Shown: positions 1-7,996 of the stretch, piece by piece
Layout: every line of letters starts with the position of its first letter
Numbering within the stretch: position 1 is the first letter of the stretch
Source: Alkalibacillus haloalkaliphilus
GTDB taxonomy: Bacteria > Bacillota > Bacilli > Bacillales > Alkalibacillaceae
Direction of reading: 5' to 3'
DNA: 64,000 nt
Assembly: GCF_007991275.1 (NCBI RefSeq)
Contig: NZ_BJYA01000001.1
Coordinates: forward strand, 1-64,000
Position numbers and translations under genes: made by a program
The notes under the pieces: generated by a model
What the model was told of the DNA's origin: nothing
Databases searched by the model: none
The model's input: the letters and a program-made list of their open reading frames with translations, nothing else

Positions 1-615
1 CCCTTCTTCTAAAGGTTTCGTTGCCTCATATTCTAGTTTTGATAGCGTTGGATCATCTACTATTCCGTTCTCTACTAGATTATAATCTCTTTGAAAAGCT
101 TTAACTGCTGATTCTGTTTGTGGACCAAAATATGTTGTTTGGGAGAATTCCCCATAACCTAGTAACATTAAATAACCTTTAATAGTTACAGAATCTTCAT
201 GATAGTTACCACTTTGTAACGGGCTTGCTAAAACATTGTTTAAGGTATCAACCGTCTCTTCATCAAACTCTTCTGTTACGTCTAATTCATAATATTCTTG
301 AAAAGAGGATAATGCTTCAATTACCCTTTCAGAATCACATTCGCCTGAATTTAAAGAACTTAAGAAGTTCAACTTTTCCAGACCAAACCAAAACTCCTCA
401 TTTTCTTCACTGCATACACCGTGTGTACTCTTTGTTTCTACACTAGATTCTAGCTCTTCTTGAGACTCCTGATCTTTAGGTTCACTTTCTACCTCATCAA
501 CGTCTTCTTGTATTTCATTTTCTACTTCATGATTTTGCTCTGAGTCGTCCGCATGTATTGGTATGTTAACAATCATCAAATAAAATGCAATCAATAAAAA
601 TACCTTTTTCTTCAA
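1..615 (-). CDS. Secreted peptidoglycan-binding-domain protein, partial (C-terminus outside window)
   Basis: The reading frame is open from a TTG start at 615 to the window edge, giving 205 residues without a stop. An AAGGAGGG ribosome site lies 7-8 bases upstream, and the frame has a stop just before it, so TTG is the only plausible start. The protein begins MKKKVFLLIAFYL, a signal peptide ending near IHA-DDSE. A Glu/Asp-rich linker of about 45 residues follows. Around residues 150-200 is a peptidoglycan-binding type 1 repeat (YFGPQTESAVKAFQRDY, then NGIVDDPTL). It is the last visible gene of the wall-polymer run, 64 bases after the YheC/D-like gene. An extracellular wall-bound role is inferred; the catalytic or other C-terminal domain is not visible. 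Confidence 0.75.
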   Translation of the reverse strand, partial: MKKKVFLLIAFYLMIVNIPIHADDSEQNHEVENEIQEDVDEVESEPKDQESQEELESSVETKSTHGVCSEENEEFWFGLEKLNFLSSLNSGECDSERVIEALSSFQEYYELDVTEEFDEETVDTLNNVLASPLQSGNYHEDSVTIKGYLMLLGYGEFSQTTYFGPQTESAVKAFQRDYNLVENGIVDDPTLSKLEYEATKPLEEG

Positions 616-679
616 ATTTACCCTCCTTTATTTCTTTATTATACTTCAAACCATCTTGTCGAAAAATAGAGATTTTTAC

Positions 680-1693
680 TTAAATTTTATTCTTTAATCT
701 TCCAATAATGTACCTATAATATTGTGCTCTTAACAAGGCGACATTTGCCTCAATAAATTGAACACCAGGGGAAGAATTAGTTTCGAAAACGTATATTTTT
801 CCATTTTTATCTATACCAAAATCTATCCCTAATGACATAAGGTTTTGATCCCTAATAACTTCCACCTTTTTTGATAATTCAAAAGATAATCTAGTTAATT
901 CTTCATTTATAAATTCCCAATTTGTACCGTAATTAGCTTTCAGGAAGTTTTTGCTATTAACAACCCCACCGCCTTGGCTTAAGTTTGATAATATTCTTTG
1001 TCCTAATCCAACCCTCATATATTTTTTTGCTATTTGCCATTCACCACTATGGTCTTTGTTCATGTGAACGCGACAATCAAAAGGTACATCTTCCTTTGTT
1101 TTTGCTCTAATATATTTTTGTATAACAAAATCATTAACATTTGGTAGGTTATTTAAATAATCTATCAATTCATAATATGATAATTGCTTTGAATGTTTTT
1201 GAAATAGCAACTCATACTCATTACCTACTTTTTTAATATATTTAATTCCCTTACCTTTCTGACCATCAATAGGTTTAAGAATTATTTCATTATAAAGATC
1301 TAAGAATTCCATTAAGTCTTTTTTCTCTTCATAAACTTTACTGGGTATTATGATATCTTTTAAGTCGGGATCTTGCTCTAAATGTTTATACAATATTTCT
1401 TTATTGACCATTTGTTGTCCATTATCGGAAAGAGTAGTAACTTTCTTTAGATAGTTAACCACTTCTTTATGTTTAAAAACATATTTTGTCACATCTATAA
1501 AATCAGGAATCGGTTTTTCGACCACTTGCCATTTCCCACCCTTGAATACTTTTCCTTTTACACTGTTATATGTCATGTCAACATCATCAGGCCTAAAATA
1601 AATAAAATCAACACCATAATAACAACAGTTCATTGCTATTAATTTGGCTAATAGCGTGGGATTTTTATAGTTTCTCATCATTCCTACTAACAC
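680..1693 (-). CDS. YheC/YheD-like ATP-grasp protein
   Basis: 337 residues from a GTG start with AAAGGTG about 10 bases upstream. The ATP-grasp core starts near residue 135 with KPIDGQKGKGI (nucleotide-binding lysine and glycine-rich loop). It continues through PFDCRVHMNKD, the family-typical LSQGGGVV, and a metal-binding end DFGIDKNGKIYVFETNSSPG. This pattern fits the YheC/YheD family, known in Bacillus as spore-coat-associated ATP-grasp proteins of unknown substrate. ATP-grasp enzymes usually join a carboxylate to an amine or thiol via an acyl-phosphate. Here it sits 17 bases after three other ATP-grasp genes in a polysaccharide operon, so an amino-acid ligase role in wall polymer decoration is inferred. 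The DNA looks more AT-rich than that beyond 3.4 kb. Confidence 0.75.
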   Translation of the reverse strand: MLVGMMRNYKNPTLLAKLIAMNCCYYGVDFIYFRPDDVDMTYNSVKGKVFKGGKWQVVEKPIPDFIDVTKYVFKHKEVVNYLKKVTTLSDNGQQMVNKEILYKHLEQDPDLKDIIIPSKVYEEKKDLMEFLDLYNEIILKPIDGQKGKGIKYIKKVGNEYELLFQKHSKQLSYYELIDYLNNLPNVNDFVIQKYIRAKTKEDVPFDCRVHMNKDHSGEWQIAKKYMRVGLGQRILSNLSQGGGVVNSKNFLKANYGTNWEFINEELTRLSFELSKKVEVIRDQNLMSLGIDFGIDKNGKIYVFETNSSPGVQFIEANVALLRAQYYRYIIGRLKNKI

Positions 1694-1710
1694 GATATAA
1701 CAACACCTTT

Positions 1711-3315
1711 TTAATTACGTTTATGCTTCCAGCCCATTACCGCTCTCATCGGCTTGGTGTAGCGCCAACTCTTACTAGTTTGTAGTTTCTCAACTTCATT
1801 AGATTTTTCTTTCAATAAATCTTGTAGGTTATTGATCTCCTTCCTTAGCTTTTCGTTTTCATTTATTTGTTTACGTAAATTATTTCTCTTCGCAACATGC
1901 CTAACATTAACCCCTTGTAAGATAGAGTTTGGGTACTCTTTTTCACTCATATTATACTCTACTTTTTTCCTGCTAAAGAAGTCATGTATACTTACTTTTA
2001 GACCACCTAGCACTTCTTGTTCTCCATTCAACACTATTTCAATTTTGGTTTGTCCAAAAATAGTAATACTCACATTAGAGTAACGTTTTAGAATTACTTG
2101 GTTGATAAACTTACGAAAATCAGGGGTTTTAGATTCTGTTTCAATGATGAATTTTTGAGTTTTATTCTTTTTGATATTAACATTAGGAACAACTATCTCT
2201 TTTGCTTTTCCACCTTTAATTAGATTCCAGTATTGTTCCAAGTCAAAGTGTAACTTTTCATTCCTTTTAAATTCCACGGTGTTAGGAAAATAAAAATCCA
2301 TAATTGCTTTAGGTATATCCCTTGCTTTGCCTTCTAAAGGGAACAAGTGCCCGCCTACACCAGCTCTGCTATTAATTTCAATTATCGTTGCTTTTCCAGT
2401 TTCCTCATTATATAAGATGTCTACACCACCATGTGGCATATTTGGCACACACTTTAGACCTTTAATTGCAATCTCTTTAACTGAAGAGGGCAACTCATCC
2501 GTATAGTCTATTGAGTCTCCTCCAGTTGAAAGATTAGCCTTATGACTTAGGAGAAGCTTTTCATCTTTTTTAAGAATAGTTTCTAAATTATAATTCTTTT
2601 CTTTGAGTATCCCTTCAGTTTCCTTATCAACTTTTATTAACCTTGCATAAAGGTTAGGGACCTTTTTCCTTCGCTCGTTCTTCATTCTGATCAGTTCTCT
2701 AATTGTACTATGACCATCCCCCATTATATTGGCCGGTTCTCGTTTTATAACACCTACAACATCATTACCAACGATATAAACTCTGTATTCTTCACCATTA
2801 AAATGTTCTTCCACAATAAACTCATCACATAATAAATCTTCTCTTAAGTACTTTATAGAGTCTATTAACTGTTGTTCATTTTGGATATTTGAGATAACAC
2901 CCTTACCCCTTCTACCATCAATTGGCTTAACAACAAACGGAAAGTTTAACTCTGATAAATCAGTTAATATGTTTTCTAGAGGGGTTTCTTTAGAGTATTT
3001 ATACCCTTTCGGTACAGGAACCTCTGCACCTTCTAAGTACTGTTTTGTAAGATCTTTATTAACACAAATGTTTACAGCTTCTTTTGATACTAAGTCCCCT
3101 CTTGTTACTGAAAAACTGTGTTCTTTTTTTCCATCGCTTAATTTAAAACGAACTAGGCTTTTTTCACCTATTCCTACAAATCTTAAAGTTAAGCCTCTAC
3201 GCCACCCCTCTAAAGCCATAACGTACATATCGATTTTATCTCCAAAAGCAAACTCAGGAATTGAAGTTTCTAAGTGTGGTAACCAATCATACCTTTCAAC
3301 TTTGTCAAGATTCAT
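1711..3315 (-). CDS. CphA-like ATP-grasp ligase with acylphosphatase-like domain, paralog 1
   Basis: 534 residues, start ATG with AAAGGTGA upstream. Residues 1-95 form a conserved N-terminal region with ALEGWRRGLTL. The ATP-grasp domain (about 95-345) resembles that of cyanophycin synthetase: PVPKGYKY, FVVKPIDGRRGKGVISNI, REPANIMGDGHSTI, STGGDSIDYTDELP, and the metal-binding IIEINSRAGVGG. There is no Mur-ligase domain, unlike full CphA. Residues about 395-465 are a divergent acylphosphatase-like domain; this copy keeps FR (TPDFRKF) but has lost the GWVRN-type asparagine. The end is a coiled coil followed by SKSWRYTKPMR, a tail seen on wall glycosyltransferases. It is the most diverged of three tandem paralogs and more AT-rich. 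Ligation of amino acids to a wall polymer is inferred; the substrate is unknown. Confidence 0.8.
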   Translation of the reverse strand: MNLDKVERYDWLPHLETSIPEFAFGDKIDMYVMALEGWRRGLTLRFVGIGEKSLVRFKLSDGKKEHSFSVTRGDLVSKEAVNICVNKDLTKQYLEGAEVPVPKGYKYSKETPLENILTDLSELNFPFVVKPIDGRRGKGVISNIQNEQQLIDSIKYLREDLLCDEFIVEEHFNGEEYRVYIVGNDVVGVIKREPANIMGDGHSTIRELIRMKNERRKKVPNLYARLIKVDKETEGILKEKNYNLETILKKDEKLLLSHKANLSTGGDSIDYTDELPSSVKEIAIKGLKCVPNMPHGGVDILYNEETGKATIIEINSRAGVGGHLFPLEGKARDIPKAIMDFYFPNTVEFKRNEKLHFDLEQYWNLIKGGKAKEIVVPNVNIKKNKTQKFIIETESKTPDFRKFINQVILKRYSNVSITIFGQTKIEIVLNGEQEVLGGLKVSIHDFFSRKKVEYNMSEKEYPNSILQGVNVRHVAKRNNLRKQINENEKLRKEINNLQDLLKEKSNEVEKLQTSKSWRYTKPMRAVMGWKHKRN

Positions 3316-3349
3316 TTAAATCACCTTTCTAAGTAAGAGATGCAACAAG

Positions 3350-4990
3350 TTATTTTGAAGGTCTTAACTTTCGGGTTATACTTCTTATGTTGCTAGTTTT
3401 TTCCCAAGATGTACTCGTGATAATCTTATCTATTTCTTTCTCTAACTTCTCTTTTCTCTTATGACTCTTTTGAAGTTCACGCTCCATATTATAGATTGCA
3501 GACCCTAGTGACTTGAAACTTTTAGGATTATATGGCTCATCTATTTCAAACCCAATCTTAATCGGATCCTCATAACGGTCTGATTCAATTTGTCGGATCT
3601 TCACTTTCTTCGGTGGATTGTTTAATAGCTCTCTAAATTCACGAACCTTTTCTCTGCTCGTACCGGCCACAACAACTTCAACTTCATCTTTTAATGATCG
3701 TTGCACGTAACCATGAAGGCCAAGTGATTGGGCTTGTTCTTTCATCCATTGATGGAATGAGTTACGTCGCACACGTCCCTTTAGTGTGTACTTACGCGCG
3801 TAAAGTTTGCCATCAGGAGCATCACTAACTTCAACTTCAACTGCTGAGCGGTCTGTTAAGGGTTCTAGTACTGCATTTAGATCGAAATAGACTTTCGACT
3901 TGCTTGTGTCGATCTCTTTCGTTTCGGGGAAGTAGTAATCGACAATCGCTTTTGGAATGTCACGTGCTTTACCTTCTGAAGGGTAAAGGATTCCTCCAAT
4001 TTGTGCGGTTGGGTTCAATTCGATGACGACTGGTGGTATACCAGTGTTTTCATCGTAAATAATGTCAACCCCACCATGGTAAAGGCCTGGTACAGCTTTT
4101 AATGACTTAACTGCTACTTCTTTAATCTCAGTAGGAATAGTGTCTGTCACATCTATTGGGTCTCCACCAGAAGATACATTCGTTTTCTCGCGAAGGTAAA
4201 TTAATTCTCCTTCTTCTGGAATGCTATCGTAGTTGTACCCTGCTTTTTCAATAAACTCGGTAATTTCTATATCGACTTCTATTAGGCAACTGTGAAGTCG
4301 AGCATTTTTACGTCGTTCTTTATTTTTGCGGTTTATTAATTGTTCAATTGTATGTTCACCGTCTCCAACAACGTTCGCTGGTACTCGGTTATAAGCTGCT
4401 ACAACTTCGTCTTCAATGACATAAACTCGATATTCTTCACCTGTAATATAACGTTCGGCAATGATGTCTTGATAGCCTAACTCATCACGGACATAACGTA
4501 AAGCATGATATAGCTCTTCATCGTTTCGGATGTTTGTAATAACACCATTTCCTAAACTTCCGTCTACAGGCTTTATAACAAGTGGGTACTGGATCTCTTC
4601 TGAAGCTTGTTTAACAATGTCTTCATCAGAATGCTCTCCATTAAACAATTTCCCTATTGGACATGGAACGTCTTGGTTTAATAAATAACGTTTCGTCTCA
4701 TCTTTGTCTGATCCAATCTCTACTGCTTCATTCGTTATTTTATCCCCGCGTGTTCTAAAGAAATAGTGTGTATGCTCACCACTACTTAAAGAAAAAAGTC
4801 GTCCTGGTGGGTTTACGCCGAAGATCACCATGTCTTGAAAGTGCTCAGAATCTTTCGTATACCATTTTAAGTTAAGACCTCGTCGCCATCCTTCTAATGC
4901 AACGGAGTAGGCGCATAGTTTTGTTTTTTTCGCTTGTCGCACTACGTCATTTGTTAAATGAGGTAATGTAATCATTTGTTGGTCTTTCAT
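3350..4990 (-). CDS. CphA-like ATP-grasp ligase with degenerate acylphosphatase domain, paralog 2
   Basis: 546 residues, ATG with AGGGAG 9 bases upstream. The N-terminal region carries ALEGWRRGLNLKWYTKDSE and LFSLSSGEHTHYFFRTRGD. The ATP-grasp core contains LVIKPVDGSLGNGVITNI, ERYITGEEYRVYVI, RVPANVVGDGEHTI, SSGGDPIDVTDTIP and VVIELNPTAQIGG. Residues about 398-485 align well with acylphosphatases (LKGRVRR..SFH, LGLHGYVQR, EVEVVVAG), but the catalytic Arg of GVGFR is His and the Asn of GWVRN is Arg, so hydrolysis is unlikely. A coiled coil and TSTSWEKTSNIR tail end the protein. It follows paralog 3 by 23 bases. An acyl-phosphate-forming ligase acting on wall polymer precursors is inferred from family and context. 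Confidence 0.82.
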   Translation of the reverse strand: MKDQQMITLPHLTNDVVRQAKKTKLCAYSVALEGWRRGLNLKWYTKDSEHFQDMVIFGVNPPGRLFSLSSGEHTHYFFRTRGDKITNEAVEIGSDKDETKRYLLNQDVPCPIGKLFNGEHSDEDIVKQASEEIQYPLVIKPVDGSLGNGVITNIRNDEELYHALRYVRDELGYQDIIAERYITGEEYRVYVIEDEVVAAYNRVPANVVGDGEHTIEQLINRKNKERRKNARLHSCLIEVDIEITEFIEKAGYNYDSIPEEGELIYLREKTNVSSGGDPIDVTDTIPTEIKEVAVKSLKAVPGLYHGGVDIIYDENTGIPPVVIELNPTAQIGGILYPSEGKARDIPKAIVDYYFPETKEIDTSKSKVYFDLNAVLEPLTDRSAVEVEVSDAPDGKLYARKYTLKGRVRRNSFHQWMKEQAQSLGLHGYVQRSLKDEVEVVVAGTSREKVREFRELLNNPPKKVKIRQIESDRYEDPIKIGFEIDEPYNPKSFKSLGSAIYNMERELQKSHKRKEKLEKEIDKIITSTSWEKTSNIRSITRKLRPSK

Positions 4991-5013
4991 TATTCATTAC
5001 TCCCTAATTTTAA

Positions 5014-6645
5014 TTAAGATCTTCTGATCGATTTAAAAATAGCACCGACCAGTCGAATAGGATAGGATATTCTCCAAGAGAAGCTTTTCAAGTAAGTCTT
5101 GTAGTTCTTTTCGAGTGAATGTAGCTCTTGGTTAATTAACTCTAATGATTGCTGTAATTCTTGTGCACGTTCTAATTGAAGGTGTTTAGCTGTTTTGATC
5201 TCGACACCGATATTTAATGCTCCATCATACGCTTCTTCAGTTACACTTTCAATTTCTGACCTTTCTGGGTCTTCGTATATTGCTTCTTTAAATTCTTCGA
5301 CTGCTTCAGGGTCGGTACCTGCTGCAATAACCTCTATACTATCGTCTTCAAGCATGACAATTCGTCCGAATAAGTAACGCTCAAATAATTGTTTACGTAG
5401 TCCTAAGTGGAAACCGTGGTTACTCACATCACCTGTTACGATATACTTCTTCGCATGTAGTTCACCTTTAGGAGTTGGTGACATAGCTGCAACTTTAGCC
5501 GTACGAGTCAATAAAGGCTCAAGTACTGTTTCTAAGTCAAAGTAAAGTTTACTTGAATCTTGAGTAATTGGTTCTGTATCCGGGAAGTAGTAATCAATGA
5601 TTGCTTTTGGAATATCATTTGGCTTACCTTTCATCGGGAAGACAAGTCCACCAATTTGAGCTGTCGGGTTTAGTTCTAAAACGACCCCTTCAACTTGATC
5701 ACCGCTTCGGTCTACAATTAAATCGACTGCACTGTGCACTAACCCTGGAATGGCTTTTACTGCTGCAACAGCTACATCTTTCACTGTTTGTGGTAATTCA
5801 TCCGTTACACTAATTGGGTCACCACCAATTGAGATATTACTTTTATCAGTTAAGTATAGCTTCTCGCCTTCTGGTAACACTGATTGTAGCGTATAACCTT
5901 GTTTTTCAATAAAGTGTCGTGTCTCCGGATTTTGCTTAATTAAACAACTAACTAGTCTAGGGTTGCGTTTCTTTTGTTCGTTTTTTATTCCGATTAGCTG
6001 TTTTACTGTATTTTCGCCATCACCAGTCACATTAGCCGGTTCTCTTAACATCGCTCCAACGACTTTGTCGCCTACTACATATAGCCGATGTTCGTCACCT
6101 GGGATGTGCTCTTCAATTATAATGTCATTTGTTTCAAGAGTTTTCTGGATATAGGTAATAGCGTTCTCTAAATCTTCTTCTGTACCAATGTTAGTGAAAA
6201 CCCCTCTACCGTAACTTCCATCTGAAGGTTTCACAACGACTGGATACCCTACTTTATTAGCAACTTCTTTAGCAAGGTCAATTGACTCAAGTTGTGTCAG
6301 TTCTTGGCCTTGAGGTGTTCTAACTCCTTCTCGTTCTAAGTGAACTTTCGTCTGTTGTTTGTCTTTACCAATATCGACTGCTCCGTTAGAAACGAGGTCA
6401 CCTCTTGTTTTAAAGAAGTAATGAACACGTTCTTTAGAACTTAATGAAAAGAGATGTCCTGGCTTTTCTACGTACCAAGTTCTTATATCTTTAAATTTCT
6501 CAGAATCTTTAACATGCCATTTAAGAGTCAGGCCTCTTCTCCAACCTTCTAAAGCCATTAAGTATGCATCAAGTTGATAACCTTGTGCATTTTCAATCAT
6601 TGATGGCTGTAGATGGGGTAGCCATTCCTCATTGATATTATCCAT
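5014..6645 (-). CDS. CphA-like ATP-grasp ligase with degenerate acylphosphatase domain, paralog 3
   Basis: 543 residues; the start is preceded by GAGGAGGACC and overlaps the end of the TupA-like gene by 8 bases, implying translational coupling. The order is the same as in its two neighbours: N-terminal ALEGWRRGLTLKWHVKDSE, ATP-grasp (VVVKPSDGSYGRGVFTNI, REPANVTGDGENTV, SIGGDPISVTDELP, VVLELNPTAQIGG), acylphosphatase-like region (VTGDVSNHGFH, SIEVIAAG) with Arg replaced by His, coiled coil, and SFSWRISYPIR. It is closest to paralog 2, sharing the LNPTAQIGG metal motif. Amino-acid addition to a glucuronate-type polymer is inferred. A cyanophycin-like storage role is less likely because there is no Mur-ligase domain or cyanophycinase and the neighbours are exporter and glycosyltransferase genes. 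Confidence 0.82.
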   Translation of the reverse strand: MDNINEEWLPHLQPSMIENAQGYQLDAYLMALEGWRRGLTLKWHVKDSEKFKDIRTWYVEKPGHLFSLSSKERVHYFFKTRGDLVSNGAVDIGKDKQQTKVHLEREGVRTPQGQELTQLESIDLAKEVANKVGYPVVVKPSDGSYGRGVFTNIGTEEDLENAITYIQKTLETNDIIIEEHIPGDEHRLYVVGDKVVGAMLREPANVTGDGENTVKQLIGIKNEQKKRNPRLVSCLIKQNPETRHFIEKQGYTLQSVLPEGEKLYLTDKSNISIGGDPISVTDELPQTVKDVAVAAVKAIPGLVHSAVDLIVDRSGDQVEGVVLELNPTAQIGGLVFPMKGKPNDIPKAIIDYYFPDTEPITQDSSKLYFDLETVLEPLLTRTAKVAAMSPTPKGELHAKKYIVTGDVSNHGFHLGLRKQLFERYLFGRIVMLEDDSIEVIAAGTDPEAVEEFKEAIYEDPERSEIESVTEEAYDGALNIGVEIKTAKHLQLERAQELQQSLELINQELHSLEKNYKTYLKSFSWRISYPIRLVGAIFKSIRRS

Positions 6646-7978
6646 CTTGGTCCTCCTCGGATGTTGCTAATTCATAATTCCATTGATGAAAGATGTTATA
6701 TTCTTTCCCTTTTAATAAATCAGCTTTAATTCTTGTTTCTGCATTTAAATAATATTGTCCTAACTTCTGATCTGTTTCACGATCGAATTCATCGTAATTA
6801 CCTGGATAAGGTGTAAACTCATTAAAAATGTAATCTTCTTCTGACTTCATGAAATCTATACGCATAAACGGTAAAGGGATTTCTTGGCTAATTGTTTCCA
6901 CTTGATCAATAATCTCTTGTGAAACGCCTTTACCTTTGTATAATCTATCATCATACTTGGCTAAGCTAACACGTTTACCGTCTTTACTCCACCAACAATA
7001 TTTCACCTCAGGAACCCTTGTTATTTCTAATATGAGTGCAACTTCTCCATAAAATGTATAAAATTTATAATCTGTTGTCGATTTCCCATTCTCTTCTACT
7101 AGCTCTTCCATGTACCATTCATCTTTTAGTACGTGTCCTTTAGATAAGTCTTCACTAATAGATTGACTTAATTGTTGCCAATTATTAAGGAGTTCACCTG
7201 TTTTAATATTAATGATTTGATTAGGTTCCATCGCTAAATAAACACCGCGGGAACCTGCTCCTTCTGTTGGCTTAATCACTGTTGGATACTGTTCTGGTAC
7301 TGTTTCAAAGCCTATATAGACTGGACTTGTCCAAGGTCTGTTTAATCTAAGCATATCAGCTAAATTATAAGCGGCCATCTTATCGTCTAGTTGCTTTTCA
7401 ATCGGGTTTTGTTGCTGTTGTGAACGGCTAGCTTGTAAGTTGAGTAATGCTGTGAAAGATGACATTTTACTTAAGTCAACGTTCCGGTCTAAATTGCCGT
7501 AGCGAATGATATACTCTGGTATTTCTTCTACGTTTAGGTGATCAATCATTGTTTGATATAGTTCACGTCTAAACGGCTTCTGTTCGTTGTGATAAGACCT
7601 AGCTAGCTTGTTCATCGCTTCATTATATTGATTGTCTATTTTTTGCTTTTGCTCAAGTAAGTTCTCGGTTAACGCTAATGTCTGACCTGTCTGTTTTAGC
7701 TCTTTATAATTCAGCGCTTGATCAACTTCTGGATGTTCTATTTGTAATTGAGCGACCTCTTGCCTCAACGCCTCATTCTCTTCTAATGCTTGCTTGTAAG
7801 CTTCTTTATAAGCCGCTATTTCTTTAGATGGTTTGAATAGTTTAGAAGGCCAAGCGAGCACCTTTGCGATTTTGTACCAACGGCTTTTTTCGATCTGATT
7901 AATGTCTTTCTCTAGCTGTTTGTTTTCATTTTTTAGTTTTTTAAGCTCCATCTGATCTTTAATAGGGTCAGGGCTCAT
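6638..7978 (-). CDS. TupA-like ATP-grasp protein (teichuronopeptide-type)
   Basis: 446 residues, ATG behind AAGGAGGG. Residues 1-115 are coiled coil with a KSRWYKIAKVLAWP segment like the SW tails of the neighbouring ligases. From about residue 200 there is a TupA-like ATP-grasp domain: TVIKPTEGAGSRGVYLA, STTDYKFYTFYGEVALI, and the C-terminal IFNEFTPYPGNYDEFD...LGQ, which matches the family's YKF-F-GE and TPYPG...D..LG pattern. TupA was defined in alkaliphilic Bacillus as a gene needed for teichuronopeptide, a polyglucuronate-polyglutamate wall polymer. Position between glycosyltransferase and CphA-like ligase genes, with ugd upstream in the same run, supports that assignment. The exact reaction of TupA is not known to me. 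Confidence 0.78.
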   Translation of the reverse strand: MSPDPIKDQMELKKLKNENKQLEKDINQIEKSRWYKIAKVLAWPSKLFKPSKEIAAYKEAYKQALEENEALRQEVAQLQIEHPEVDQALNYKELKQTGQTLALTENLLEQKQKIDNQYNEAMNKLARSYHNEQKPFRRELYQTMIDHLNVEEIPEYIIRYGNLDRNVDLSKMSSFTALLNLQASRSQQQQNPIEKQLDDKMAAYNLADMLRLNRPWTSPVYIGFETVPEQYPTVIKPTEGAGSRGVYLAMEPNQIINIKTGELLNNWQQLSQSISEDLSKGHVLKDEWYMEELVEENGKSTTDYKFYTFYGEVALILEITRVPEVKYCWWSKDGKRVSLAKYDDRLYKGKGVSQEIIDQVETISQEIPLPFMRIDFMKSEEDYIFNEFTPYPGNYDEFDRETDQKLGQYYLNAETRIKADLLKGKEYNIFHQWNYELATSEEDQDG

Positions 7979-7996
7979 GGCCTTCCCTCCTTCAAG

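Noticed and set aside
1711-6645. Cyanophycin synthetase proper
   Set aside because: Only the ATP-grasp part is shared; there is no Mur-ligase domain and no cyanophycinase, and the context is wall polymer export.
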